Of a stretch of 8,210 nucleotides of DNA, positions 1-7,717 are shown one piece after another. Each line of letters begins with the position of its first letter. The first letter of the stretch is position 1. The position numbers and the translations under genes are program-made. The notes beneath the pieces are model-generated. The model made no database searches. It was not told the DNA's origin and saw nothing but the letters and a program-made list of their open reading frames with translations. This DNA comes from Planctomycetota bacterium (GTDB lineage Bacteria; Planctomycetota; UBA1135; GCA-002686595): contig JABFRZ010000441.1 of assembly GCA_013140785.1 (NCBI GenBank), positions 1 through 8,210 on the forward strand. The letters are read 5' to 3'.

Positions 1-1
1 G

Positions 2-1327
2 CGCGCGCTCGCTCCCGAACCACTCGAGGTGCGCGCCGACCGCGCGGATCTCGAGGACGTGTTCGTGGCGCTGACGCGCGCCAGCGACGCAGGCGCGCGC
101 GCGGTGCCGGAACTGGTGGAGCCGGCGCCGCCTGAGCCAGTGGACACGCTCAGCGCGGCTCCGACTCCGCACGCGCGCGTCCGAATGCGGCTCCTAGCGG
201 GCCTCGCGGCCGTGTTCCTGAAGGAGCTCGTGCACGTGCGCCGCGAGCGCTCGACACTGTTCTTCCTGTTCGTGATCCCGGTGCTGCAGACGATCCTGTT
301 CGGCTACGCCATCCGCACCGAGGTCGAGCACGTGCCCACGGTCGTGTTCGACCTCGACGGGCGCACGCCGGCGCTCGAGCTGAGCGAGGCGCTCGAGAAT
401 ACGGGCGTGCTCGACGTGACCGAGCGCGTGCACGACCAAGAGAGCTTCGACCAGGCCTTGCGCTCTGCGCGCGCCAAGGTGGGCGTGCGCATCCCGCCGG
501 AGTACTCCGACGACCTGCTGGCCGGGCGCGCGGCCAGCGTGCAGGTCCTGATCGACGGCAGCGACTCGAGCCTGGCCACGCAGGCGTTGCAGGCGACCAA
601 GCTCCTGGCGCTGACGCGCTCGCTCGAGCTGCGTGGAGATGGCCCTTTCGGGTTCGGAACAGGCGCGAGCAGCGCGCCCGAGCTCGCCATCGACGTGCGC
701 CCGCGCCTGCTCTTCAACCCCGACCTCGACAGCGCGCACTTCTTCGTGCCTGGGTTGGTGGGCATCATCCTGCAGCTCGTTACGCTCTTCCTGACGGCCT
801 TCGCCCTGGCGCGCGAGAAGGAAGCGGGCACGCTCGAGCAGCTCTTCGTCACGCCGGTGGGCCGCGGCGGACTGGTGTTCGGCAAGCTCGCGCCCTACGC
901 GCTGCTCGGCGGGATCGAGGCCGTGCTCGTGTTCGCGGTGATGACGTTCGTGTTCGGCGTGCCGATCCGCGGCGAGCTCGGCCTCTTGCTCGCGCTGGCC
1001 GGCCTGTTCGTCCTGTGCGGGCTCGCGCTGGGCCTGTTCGTGTCCACCCTGGCGCGCACGCAACTCCAGGCGATGCAGTTCGCGTTCGTCATCATGCTGC
1101 CCTCGGTGCTGCTGTCGGGTTTCCTGTTCCCGCGCGCAGAGATGCCGCTCGCGATCAAGGCCCTGAGCTATTGCCTGCCCGTGACCTACTTCGTCGAGAT
1201 CCTGCGCGGCGTCGTCCTGCGCGGCGCGAGCGCGGCCGATCTCTCGGGCTCGATCGTGGGCCTCTCGGCCTGCGCGGCGATCCTGATCACGCTCAGCCTG
1301 CTGCGCTTCAAGAAGCAGCTCGATTGA
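2..1327 (+). CDS. ABC exporter, ATPase-permease fusion (5' end outside window)
   Basis: The frame is open to the left edge, so the gene starts upstream. Counting from the codon at 2-4, residues 16-25 read DLEDVFVALT, the usual end of NatA/CcmA-type ABC ATPases. Without a stop, a proline-rich linker (about 26-60) leads into a full ABC-2 permease: a membrane segment near 84-104 (STLFFLFVIPVLQTILFGYA), a large extracytoplasmic domain (about 105-240), then NPDLDSAHFFVPGLVG and AREKEAGTLEQLFVTP, hallmarks of the YhhJ/YbhS permease family, followed by about five more membrane segments and the typical ending RFKKQLD. Walker and signature motifs must lie upstream. The arrangement recalls E. coli RbbA/YhiH, which joins ATPase and permease in one chain. 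An internal ATG at 185 would give a separate permease but has no ribosome-binding site before it, so fusion is preferred. Probable role: ATP-driven export across the inner membrane; substrate unknown. Confidence 0.88.
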   Translation, partial: RALAPEPLEVRADRADLEDVFVALTRASDAGARAVPELVEPAPPEPVDTLSAAPTPHARVRMRLLAGLAAVFLKELVHVRRERSTLFFLFVIPVLQTILFGYAIRTEVEHVPTVVFDLDGRTPALELSEALENTGVLDVTERVHDQESFDQALRSARAKVGVRIPPEYSDDLLAGRAASVQVLIDGSDSSLATQALQATKLLALTRSLELRGDGPFGFGTGASSAPELAIDVRPRLLFNPDLDSAHFFVPGLVGIILQLVTLFLTAFALAREKEAGTLEQLFVTPVGRGGLVFGKLAPYALLGGIEAVLVFAVMTFVFGVPIRGELGLLLALAGLFVLCGLALGLFVSTLARTQLQAMQFAFVIMLPSVLLSGFLFPRAEMPLAIKALSYCLPVTYFVEILRGVVLRGASAADLSGSIVGLSACAAILITLSLLRFKKQLD

Positions 1328-1335
1328 GGGGAGGG
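1328..1335 (+). promoter_or_regulatory. Shine-Dalgarno of the LMF-like gene
   Basis: The purine run GGGGAGGG lies directly after the TGA of the ABC gene and just before the ATG at 1338. It fixes the start of the lipase maturation factor gene. With only ten bases between the two genes and no room for a promoter, it supports translation from a shared transcript. Confidence 0.7.
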
Positions 1336-1337
1336 CG

Positions 1338-2984
1338 ATGAACGCGCCGGAGCACGAGCCCGCGCCGTGGTTCCTCGCGCGGCGCCTCTTCCTGGCGGGA
1401 ATCGCGGTGTGCTACGGGGTCGCGTTCGTGTCGCTGTGGGTGCAGCTCCCCGGACTGTACGGAGCCGAGGGGATCGCGCCCGTGGCCGAGTTCCTGGCTG
1501 GGCTCGAGCAGCGCCTGCCGTGGTCCGAGCGCTGGAAGCTGCCGACGCTCTTCTGGTTCGGCGCGAGCGACGCGGCGCTGGGCGGGCTGTGCGCGAGCGG
1601 GATCGCGCTCTCCGTGCTCGCCGTGCTCGGACTCCTGCCACGAGTCGCACTGGCAGCGCTGTGGGCGCTGTGCCTCTCGTTCGCAAGCGTTGGCGCGCCG
1701 TTCCTGAACTTCCAGTGGGACGCGCTGCTGCTCGAGGCCGGCTTCCTGGCGATCTTCGCGGCGCCGGGCGGGCTGCGCCCTTTCGCGCGCGAACTCGCGC
1801 CGCCGTCGCCGGTGCACCTCTGGCTCGTGCGCTGGCTGCTCGTGCGTCTGATGCTGCTCTCGGGCCTCGTGAAGCTGTTGAGCGGCGACGAGTGCTGGTG
1901 GGATCTCTCGGCGCTCGACTACCACTACTGGACGCAGCCGCTGCCGCACCGGCTCAGCGTCTACGCGCACCAGATGCCGGCCTGGTTCCGCGAGCTCTCG
2001 GTGCTCGTCATGTTCGCGCTCGAGCTGGGCGCGCCGCTGCTCGTCTTCGGCCCGCGGCGTTGCAAGCAGGTTGCGGCCGGCGCGATCGTGCTCCTGATGG
2101 CGTTGATCTCGGCCACGGGCAACTACGGCTTCTTCAACCTGCTCACGGTCGTCTTGTGCATCCCGCTGCTCGACGACCGCGCGTGGCGCGTGCTCCTCTG
2201 GCGCACGGCACCTCCCGCCCCTCCGAGCACACAGAGCACACCGCGCGCCCCGGGCCGGCGTCGAATCGCGACGCTCGTGTTCGCCTCCGTCGTGGTGCTC
2301 CTGACCAGCGTAAGCGCGCTGCTTGGGCTCGGCCTCTCGCTGCCCGCGCCGGTCGAGCGCCTGCACGCCTGGGCGGCTCCGCTCACGAGCTTCAACTCCT
2401 ACGGCCTCTTCCGCGTGATGACCCGCGCGCGCCCCGAGCTCGTGATCGAGGGCAGCCGCGACGGCGAGACCTGGGCGCCCTACCTCTTTCACCACAAGCC
2501 CATCGAGCTCGAGCGCGCGCCGAGCTTCGCTGGCCTGCACTTGCCGCGCCTCGACTGGCAACTGTGGTTCGCGGCGCTCGAGCACGACCGGCCGTACCGC
2601 TCGAGTTGGTACCCGCGTTTCCTCGAACGCCTGCTCTCCGGCTCCGCGCCGGTGCTCGCACTGCTGCGCACGAACCCGTTCCCCGGCGCGCCGCCGCGCT
2701 TCCTGCGCTCGACCGTCTACTCGTACGAGTTCAGCTCGCCCGCCGAGCGCCGCGCCGGCACCTGGTGGCGCCGCCGCGACCCGCGCCCATTCTTCCCGAC
2801 GGTGACGCTCGAGGACGGCGAGCTACGGTCGATCTCGATCACGTTGTCCTTGCCGCCGACGTGGAAGTTGACGGTGCCGAGGAACGTCTTCAGGTGCGCG
2901 AAGCGCCCGAAGTACGCCCGGATCTTCGCGACGTCGGCCGGCTCGAGCTGGTCGAACCAGTTGTCGCCGCACTGCTCGGGGTGA
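1338..2984 (+). CDS. Lipase maturation factor family membrane protein (LMF1-like)
   Basis: This is a multi-pass membrane protein of the LMF family; vertebrate LMF1 is needed in the endoplasmic reticulum for folding and assembly of lipases, and the bacterial role is not established. Family landmarks occur in order: a first membrane segment with VQLPGLYG (34-42), FLNFQWDALLLEAGFLA (122-138), LMLLSGLVKLLSGD (171-184), TGNYGFFNLLT (260-270), a membrane segment near 310-335, then the soluble C-terminal domain with NSYGLFRVMT (353-362), PRLDWQLWFAAL (403-414) and WWRRRDPRPFFP (476-487). The family normally ends a few residues after that last motif, so residues 1-496 are the LMF protein. Residues 497-548 are antisense to the end of the broken hydrolase gene and show no family similarity, meaning the native stop is lost or a base is missing near 2825. 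The start has a strong ribosome-binding site and lies ten bases after the ABC gene, suggesting one operon. Confidence 0.9.
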   Translation: MNAPEHEPAPWFLARRLFLAGIAVCYGVAFVSLWVQLPGLYGAEGIAPVAEFLAGLEQRLPWSERWKLPTLFWFGASDAALGGLCASGIALSVLAVLGLLPRVALAALWALCLSFASVGAPFLNFQWDALLLEAGFLAIFAAPGGLRPFARELAPPSPVHLWLVRWLLVRLMLLSGLVKLLSGDECWWDLSALDYHYWTQPLPHRLSVYAHQMPAWFRELSVLVMFALELGAPLLVFGPRRCKQVAAGAIVLLMALISATGNYGFFNLLTVVLCIPLLDDRAWRVLLWRTAPPAPPSTQSTPRAPGRRRIATLVFASVVVLLTSVSALLGLGLSLPAPVERLHAWAAPLTSFNSYGLFRVMTRARPELVIEGSRDGETWAPYLFHHKPIELERAPSFAGLHLPRLDWQLWFAALEHDRPYRSSWYPRFLERLLSGSAPVLALLRTNPFPGAPPRFLRSTVYSYEFSSPAERRAGTWWRRRDPRPFFPTVTLEDGELRSISITLSLPPTWKLTVPRNVFRCAKRPKYARIFATSAGSSWSNQLSPHCSG

Positions 2985-3830
2985 CGAGCTCGTCCGGGCG
3001 CGCGGGCGGATCGATCGAGCGCACGTCCTCGCGCGCGAAGTCGTAGCGGCAGAAGATCGGCAGGAGCTCGAGGCCGCTCGTCTTGAAGCGCGTCCTGTAG
3101 ACCGACGGCGGCGTGGCGCACTCGTTCGCCCAGGCGCTGTCGGTGCGCTGGTAGCGGTGCTGCGACGAGAACGGGACGTAGCCCTTGATGCCGAATGCCT
3201 GGAGGACGAGCTCGAGCCCGTCGAGGAACGGCTCCTTCTTCGCGGCCGCCGGCGGGATGCGCCGGCCCTGCTCGTCGAAGAAGTTGATCATGTCGGCGTC
3301 GCCGTAGCCGGTGAGCGCGAGCAGGTAGGAGCGCTCGTACTGCTGCACGATCGAGCGCACGAACGCGCCGCCGCCGTTGTCGCTCGCGTCGTTCGAGTCG
3401 ACGAGCAACCGCTCGCCGAGGTCGACGAGCAGCACCGCGTCCTGGTTGTAGTCGGCGAGCGAGAGCACGCGCATCCGCGGCGAGAGCTGCGTCCACACGC
3501 CGTCCTTCAGCACGCGCACCTTGAAGCCCTGCTTGCGCAGCTCGCGCGCGATCCGACCGCCGCCGTGGACGCCGAAATGGTCGGGGAGCAGGAGCTCCTT
3601 GTCCTTCAGCTCCGCGAGCGACTACGGGCTCAGGTGATCGGGTGCCCGTGCGAGATCCACAGGTACTTGCAGGCCTTCACGTGCGCCTGCTGCTCCGGCG
3701 GGATCTCGTGCGAGGTCGTCCAGCTCCCGAAGTACGCCGAGCCCTTGATCCACGGATCGGTGGCGAGCACGGGGCCGCCGTCGTGGCAGATCAGACACGC
3801 GTTGCCGATGGTTTCGAAGCCGAGGTCCAC
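2823..3830 (-). pseudogene. Broken MBL-fold hydrolase, CMAH-like
   Basis: Read from a GTG at 3828-3830, the protein begins MDLGFETIGNACLI and contains DPWIKGSAYFGSW (25-37), then the zinc motif HGHP (61-64). There the frame runs into TGA at 3630-3632. Adding one base in the C run at 3640-3642 restores HGHPDHLSP, the full HxHxDH metallo-beta-lactamase signature. Five codons on, TAG (3622-3624) stands where GAG would read PESLAELKD. The frame then stays clean through VDSNDASDNGG and YVPFSSQHRYQRTDSAWANE until a second one-base loss in the run at 2978-2981, after which it reads QCGDNWFDQLEPADVAKIR to VNFHVGGKDNVIEIDR. A TAG at 2823-2825 fits as the native stop if a third base is missing. The repaired product would be about 336 residues. 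The domain order resembles CMP-Neu5Ac hydroxylase-like hydrolases found in polysaccharide loci; substrate unknown. As written it cannot make a working enzyme. No good ribosome-binding site precedes the GTG. Confidence 0.8.
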
Positions 3831-4004
3831 GCTGGAACCATAACCGGGTCGCGTGGCGTTCCGCGAGTCGAACCTCGACTGAAAAGATGCGGCATGTACT
3901 TCATGGTTCGTCGGTCGGCCTGGACTTGGGGCCGCCGCCTCCGAGTCGGAGTCGACCCGGCGATCTCGACATCATTCCGCGTGCTGCCCCTCGAACGCAA
4001 ACGC
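3831..4004. other. Intergenic stretch, no gene recognised
   Basis: These 174 bases lie between the start of the broken hydrolase and the cytochrome-like remnant. Frames here are open only by chance and show no family motifs. A divergent pair of promoters would be expected here if either neighbour were live, but I see no convincing -35/-10 pair. Part of it may be further-decayed sequence of the cytochrome-like gene. Confidence 0.4.
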
Positions 4005-4244
4005 GCCGACGGCACGCCGCATGGTGCCGCCTCGAATCCGGCCCGACGCGTGATCGAGAGCGAGCCCGGCCTGCTGCTCGTCCAGGACGACCCGTACCGC
4101 GACGACCTCCTGGAACTGCCACTGGCGGACATCGCCGAGCGCCGCGCCAACCAGCTCTCGACCATGCCCAGCGGTTTGCTCTCGACCTTCCGCCGCGAGG
4201 AGATCCTGGAGCTCCTCGCCTATCTCGAATCGCTGCGGCGCTAG
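4005..4244 (+). pseudogene. C-terminal remnant of a PVC-type heme-binding (cytochrome c) protein
   Basis: The last 80 codons before TAG 4242-4244 read like the extreme C-terminus of planctomycetal heme-binding-domain proteins (TIGR02603 type). From Val at 4050 there is VIESEPGLLLVQDDPYRDDL, then LPLADIAERR, then MPSGLLSTFRREEILELLAY, which matches the family's 'V..MPEGLL..L...EI.DLLAYL' ending as I know it. The piece before it (ADGTPHGAASNPARR) is only vaguely like the family, and nothing upstream continues the homology. No CxxCH heme motif, HEAT repeats or dehydrogenase propeller is present. There is no plausible start codon or ribosome-binding site for this fragment alone. It is most likely what is left of a much larger gene after deletion or rearrangement. 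Assignment rests on pattern memory without an alignment. Confidence 0.6.
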
Positions 4245-4277
4245 CCCATCGCCTGCGCTCATCGGAGCTGAAGCGGA

Positions 4278-4291
4278 GCGCCCGGGGGCGC
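4278..4291. terminator. Short GC hairpin downstream of the cytochrome remnant
   Basis: GCGCC (4278-4282) pairs with GGCGC (4287-4291) around a four-base loop. It follows the stop of the cytochrome-like remnant and precedes the propeller gene. No T run follows, so intrinsic termination is doubtful; in DNA this GC-rich such a hairpin can arise by chance. Confidence 0.2.
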
Positions 4292-4370
4292 GACTACCCA
4301 CTCCGCGGCGTCGCGCTACGCCTCTTGGCCGGATCCGGCGCGGCCGCCAGAGATGCATGCTCCGCGAAAC

Positions 4371-4375
4371 GGAGG
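4371..4375 (+). promoter_or_regulatory. Shine-Dalgarno setting the start of the propeller gene
   Basis: GGAGG lies seven bases before the ATG at 4383, which is near-ideal spacing. It selects that ATG over the in-frame ATG at 4353, which lies upstream of this element and would add ten residues in front of the signal peptide. Confidence 0.8.
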
Positions 4376-4382
4376 TGCAGCA

Positions 4383-7300
4383 ATGCGCGTCGAACATGCG
4401 GCCACTAGGGGTTGGGAGCGAACGGTGCTGGCCCGGGCCCTTGGGTTCGCGCTCGTGGCGCCGCTCGCGGCGCAGGGGATACGGGTGAGCGGTCCCATGA
4501 CGCGCGGAGAGGGCTACGACGCGAGCGATGTGCTCGGGTTCCAGCTCTCGCCCGACGGCATGTGGGCAGCGTTCTTCGCGGATCCCGACGGCGACGATCG
4601 GATGGAGCTCTTCGGCGTGCCCGTCGACGCCAGCGAGTCGCCGCGCAGGCTCAACGGCCCGTTGGTCGCGGGTGGACACCTCGTGGAGGTGCAGTACTGG
4701 GACGGCTTTCCGATCTTCGATGAGCCGTGGCTGGCGATCGGCAGCGGGAATCGCGTGGTCTACCGCGGCGACCAGGACACGGACGGGGTCATCGAGCTCT
4801 TCAGCGCACCGATCGACGGCAGCGAGCCTCCGGTGAAGATCGGCGGCCCCAACGCCTCGTTTGACCTCTGCTTGCTCACGCCCGACGGCACCCGCGCGCT
4901 GTTCGTCGCCGATCCCGAGGGAGACGACGTGTTCGATCTGTACAGCTCGCCGATCGACGGCAGCGCACCGCCCACGAGGGTCAACGGTCCCCTGGTCCCG
5001 GGCGCGAGCTTCGATCCGTCCGAATCGGGCCTGGCCGTGTCGCCGGACAGCACGACGGTCGTCTATCGCGTCGATGCGCTGACGATCGGCGTGTACGAGC
5101 TCTTCGCCGCGCCCGTCGCCGGCGGCTCCGCTCCGGTCCGGATCAGTGCGCCGATGGTCGCCGGTGGGGACGTCCAGCCCGGCGGACTCCAGATCAGCCC
5201 GGCGGGCGGCCGCGTCGTGTACGTGGCGGATGCCGCGAGCGACGAGAGCTACTTCGTCTGGAGCGCCCCGCTCGACGGCAGCGCCGCGCCGGTGCAGCTC
5301 GGCAATTCCCTGGGTAGTGGGCATGTAGCTGCGCGCTCCAGAGTCTCGATCACTCCGGACGGGTCGCGCGTTGTGTACCAGCCCTGGCATTCGGGCGTGT
5401 ACTCGGTCCCGATCACGGGCGGCCCGGCGGTGCTGCTCGGTCAGAGCCAGTGGCCGGACGGAGGCTCGGATACCCGGGCGATGGAGATCTCTCCGGACGG
5501 GGCGCGCGTGGTCTGCCTCGCGGACTGGCGAGATGGACTGAACCGAGAGCTCTTCTCGATGCCCATCGACGGCGGGACACCGCCGGTCGTGCTCAACGGG
5601 GACATCGTGTTCGGCGGCCAGGTGGAGGAGTTCGTGATCTCGCCCACCGGAGATCGCCTGGTCTACCGGGCCAGCCAGGACACGTACGGCGTCGAAGAGC
5701 TCTACAGCGTGCCGCTCGACGGCGGCGCACCCGCGGTGAAGCTCAATGCTCCGCTCCCCGCTTCCGCATCCGTGATCCGCTCGCCGCGCATCACTCCGGA
5801 CGGAGCGTTCGTCCTCTTCCCCGCGGACGCGAGCGTATCCGGACGTTTCGAGCTGTGGAGGGTCCCGATCGGCGGCGGTGTCGTTCCCCAGCGCCTGAAC
5901 GGCGCCATGGTGTACGGAGGCGACGTTTGCGAGGAACTCCTCTGGACCGACGTGCGCCACGGCTACGACGTGACGCCCGACGGGATGCGGGTCGTCTACC
6001 GCGCCGACCAGAGGATCGACGAGACGCTCGCGCTGTGGAGCGTTCCCAGCGACCGCAGCACCCCGCCGCGAGAGCTGAGCGGAGAGCTCGAGCCCGGTCC
6101 GGTGCTCGGCGACGTGATGCACTTCGCCTGGGCCGACGGGCGTTGCCTCCTGTACTCCGCCGACCAGGAAGTGGATGGACGGTTCGAGGTGTACTCCGCC
6201 GAGCTCGACGCCGCGTCCACCCGGATCCCCGTCCGCCGTCTCGGCGAGGGTCTGACCTTCTCGCCGAGCCCGGATGGAGCGCAGGTGGCTTTCACGCCAC
6301 CGCGACACTGCATCTTCTACCCCCCATCCTGCTGGTCCGTGGCACCGATGATGTGCTCCCCCGTCGACGGGAGCGCGCCCGCCTGGAACGTGAGTCTCGG
6401 CTTGCTCGGGTACCCGACCGGCTTCGCATTCGATCCGAGCTCCTCTCGACTCGTCTTCGCCTTCGAGGTGGAGCACGAGGGCTTCAGGGCAAGGGGGCTG
6501 TTCTCGGCCGGCATGGACGATCACGTCGTCACGAGCCTCACCGAGCCGAGCGGCATGCTCGAGTACACGGAGATCGGGGAGCCCGTGCTCGCTCCCGCTG
6601 GCAGCCGGGTAATCTTCTCCCAGCAAGACTGGGTTCCCCAGGGGGGGTCGGGCCTCTGGTGCGCTCTCCTCGATCGCAGCCAGCCGCCCATGCCGCTGAT
6701 CTACGACACGGCAGCGGGTTTCCGCGCCTACCAGGTCACCGCCACCTCCGTCGTCGTCGTGTTCGTCGCGGACCTGGAGCTGGCCGGCACCTTCGAGCTG
6801 TTCCGCGTTCCGCTCGACGGCTCCGGGCCGCCCGTGCGTCTCGGTCCGCCGCTGCCGGGCCATGCGGACGTCGATCCCGCCTTCCTCCTCGCTCCCGACG
6901 GCGAGCGAGTCTTCTACCTCGCCGATCTCTCCGCCGACGGAGCGCTCGAGCTGTGGACCGTGCCGCTCGATCCGTTCCGGGGCAGCGAGGTCGTTCGCCT
7001 CAGCGCGAAGCCCGTCCCTGGTGGGAGCGTTGCACCGGGGGTCTTCTCGACCGAGAACGGTGCGTCCGGATACCACCCGCAGTTCGCGCTCGCACCCGAC
7101 GGCACCCGGGTCGTGTACCGCGCCGATCAGGACATCGACGGGGTGTTCGAGCTGTACAGCGCGCGCAGCGACGGGCAGGGCACGCCCGTGAAGCTGAACG
7201 CGCCGCTCGGTCCGGGCGAGAGCGTGCCGCCCTTCGGCTTCGTGGTCCACCCCGGTGGCGAAAGCGTGCTGTTCGTCGCGCCGGATCCGGCCGGCGCGCT

Positions 7301-7706
7301 GCGCCCCTTCACGGTCCCGATCGGCGGCGGCGAGCCCCCGCTTCCTCTGGGAGGCGCGTTCGTCGAGGGCGGTGGCTTGTGGCTCGCGCCCTCCATGGGA
7401 GCGGCGCTCTCGTTCGCGCTGACGCCTGATGCGACGCGGGTCGTGTACCTCGCCGACCAGCGCAGGGACGAGACGTTCGAGCTGTTCGTCGCGCCTCTCG
7501 ACGGCAGCCTGTCCGGTCGCGCCTTGAACTCTCCGCTCGCGCCGGGCGGGAACGTGGGCTCGACCACGGGGAGTCGCTCCTTCGCGATCAGTCCCGACGG
7601 CACCCGGGTGGCGTACCTGGCCGATCAGGACGTCGACGAGGTGTTCGAGCTGTTCGTCAGCTACCTCCATCTCGAACGGCGGCCCCTGCGACCGGGCCGA
7701 CTGTAG
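4383..7706 (+). CDS. Secreted TolB/WD40-like multi-blade beta-propeller protein
   Basis: The 1107-residue product starts with a signal peptide (arginines at 2, 9, 13 and 18, hydrophobic core about 19-30, cleavage probably near 30), so it should be exported. The rest is about 20 degenerate copies of a unit averaging 50-55 residues: a strand with (L/I)(S/T)PDG.RVVY.ADQD.DG, then .ELYS.P.DGS.PP, then V.LNGPL..GG. This is the PD40/TolB-like propeller pattern. Twenty units exceed a single propeller and could make two or three. About half the units carry an acidic DxDxDG-like loop that may bind calcium. Units 11-14 (about residues 585-790) diverge most. I see no catalytic motif, membrane anchor, sorting signal or peptidase domain, so a binding or scaffold role outside the cytoplasm is the most that can be inferred. 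The frame is unbroken. Decayed gene fragments lie on both sides, so it is probably its own transcription unit. Confidence 0.88.
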   Translation: MRVEHAATRGWERTVLARALGFALVAPLAAQGIRVSGPMTRGEGYDASDVLGFQLSPDGMWAAFFADPDGDDRMELFGVPVDASESPRRLNGPLVAGGHLVEVQYWDGFPIFDEPWLAIGSGNRVVYRGDQDTDGVIELFSAPIDGSEPPVKIGGPNASFDLCLLTPDGTRALFVADPEGDDVFDLYSSPIDGSAPPTRVNGPLVPGASFDPSESGLAVSPDSTTVVYRVDALTIGVYELFAAPVAGGSAPVRISAPMVAGGDVQPGGLQISPAGGRVVYVADAASDESYFVWSAPLDGSAAPVQLGNSLGSGHVAARSRVSITPDGSRVVYQPWHSGVYSVPITGGPAVLLGQSQWPDGGSDTRAMEISPDGARVVCLADWRDGLNRELFSMPIDGGTPPVVLNGDIVFGGQVEEFVISPTGDRLVYRASQDTYGVEELYSVPLDGGAPAVKLNAPLPASASVIRSPRITPDGAFVLFPADASVSGRFELWRVPIGGGVVPQRLNGAMVYGGDVCEELLWTDVRHGYDVTPDGMRVVYRADQRIDETLALWSVPSDRSTPPRELSGELEPGPVLGDVMHFAWADGRCLLYSADQEVDGRFEVYSAELDAASTRIPVRRLGEGLTFSPSPDGAQVAFTPPRHCIFYPPSCWSVAPMMCSPVDGSAPAWNVSLGLLGYPTGFAFDPSSSRLVFAFEVEHEGFRARGLFSAGMDDHVVTSLTEPSGMLEYTEIGEPVLAPAGSRVIFSQQDWVPQGGSGLWCALLDRSQPPMPLIYDTAAGFRAYQVTATSVVVVFVADLELAGTFELFRVPLDGSGPPVRLGPPLPGHADVDPAFLLAPDGERVFYLADLSADGALELWTVPLDPFRGSEVVRLSAKPVPGGSVAPGVFSTENGASGYHPQFALAPDGTRVVYRADQDIDGVFELYSARSDGQGTPVKLNAPLGPGESVPPFGFVVHPGGESVLFVAPDPAGALRPFTVPIGGGEPPLPLGGAFVEGGGLWLAPSMGAALSFALTPDATRVVYLADQRRDETFELFVAPLDGSLSGRALNSPLAPGGNVGSTTGSRSFAISPDGTRVAYLADQDVDEVFELFVSYLHLERRPLRPGRL
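4539..7670 (+). repeat. About 20 tandem propeller-unit repeats (coding)
   Basis: The repeats are clear in protein and weaker in DNA. Anchors in order are: LSPDGMWAAF, GNRVVYRGDQ, TPDGTRALFV, SPDSTTVVYR, SPAGGRVVYV, TPDGSRVVYQ, SPDGARVVCL, SPTGDRLVYR, TPDGAFVLFP, TPDGMRVVYR, ADGRCLLYSA, SPDGAQVAFT, DPSSSRLVFA, APAGSRVIFS, TATSVVVVFV, APDGERVFYL, APDGTRVVYR, HPGGESVLFV, TPDATRVVYL, SPDGTRVAYL. The sixth unit is shortened. Most of the others keep a phrase such as PIDGS.PP followed by LNGPLV.GG. The spread of divergence argues for old duplication followed by drift, with no recent tandem copy visible. Confidence 0.85.
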
Positions 7707-7717
7707 GCGGGACCGCT

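Noticed and set aside
1308..2585. A 425-codon minus-strand frame opposite the LMF gene
   Set aside because: Composition is Arg/Glu/Gln/His-rich with no motifs, while the + strand frame carries clear LMF family motifs. It is an antisense shadow.
1367..3046. A 559-codon + strand frame overlapping the LMF gene
   Set aside because: It is the Arg/Ala-rich +2 shift of the LMF frame, with no recognisable family features.
3642..4004. 5' half of a 200-codon + strand frame ending at 4244
   Set aside because: Its first half is antisense to the hydrolase N-terminus and has no protein-like character; only the C-terminal about 80 codons resemble a known family.
4353..4358. ATGCAT palindrome before the propeller gene as an operator
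   Set aside because: A lone six-base palindrome is expected by chance and no second half-site or matching copy was seen.
4353..4382. Upstream in-frame ATG as start of the propeller gene
   Set aside because: It has no ribosome-binding site and would place ten extra residues before the signal peptide; the ATG at 4383 has GGAGG at ideal spacing.
5450..7429. A 659-codon + strand frame inside the propeller gene
   Set aside because: It is a shifted reading of the repeats, dominated by Arg, Ala and Gly, with no signal peptide or family pattern.
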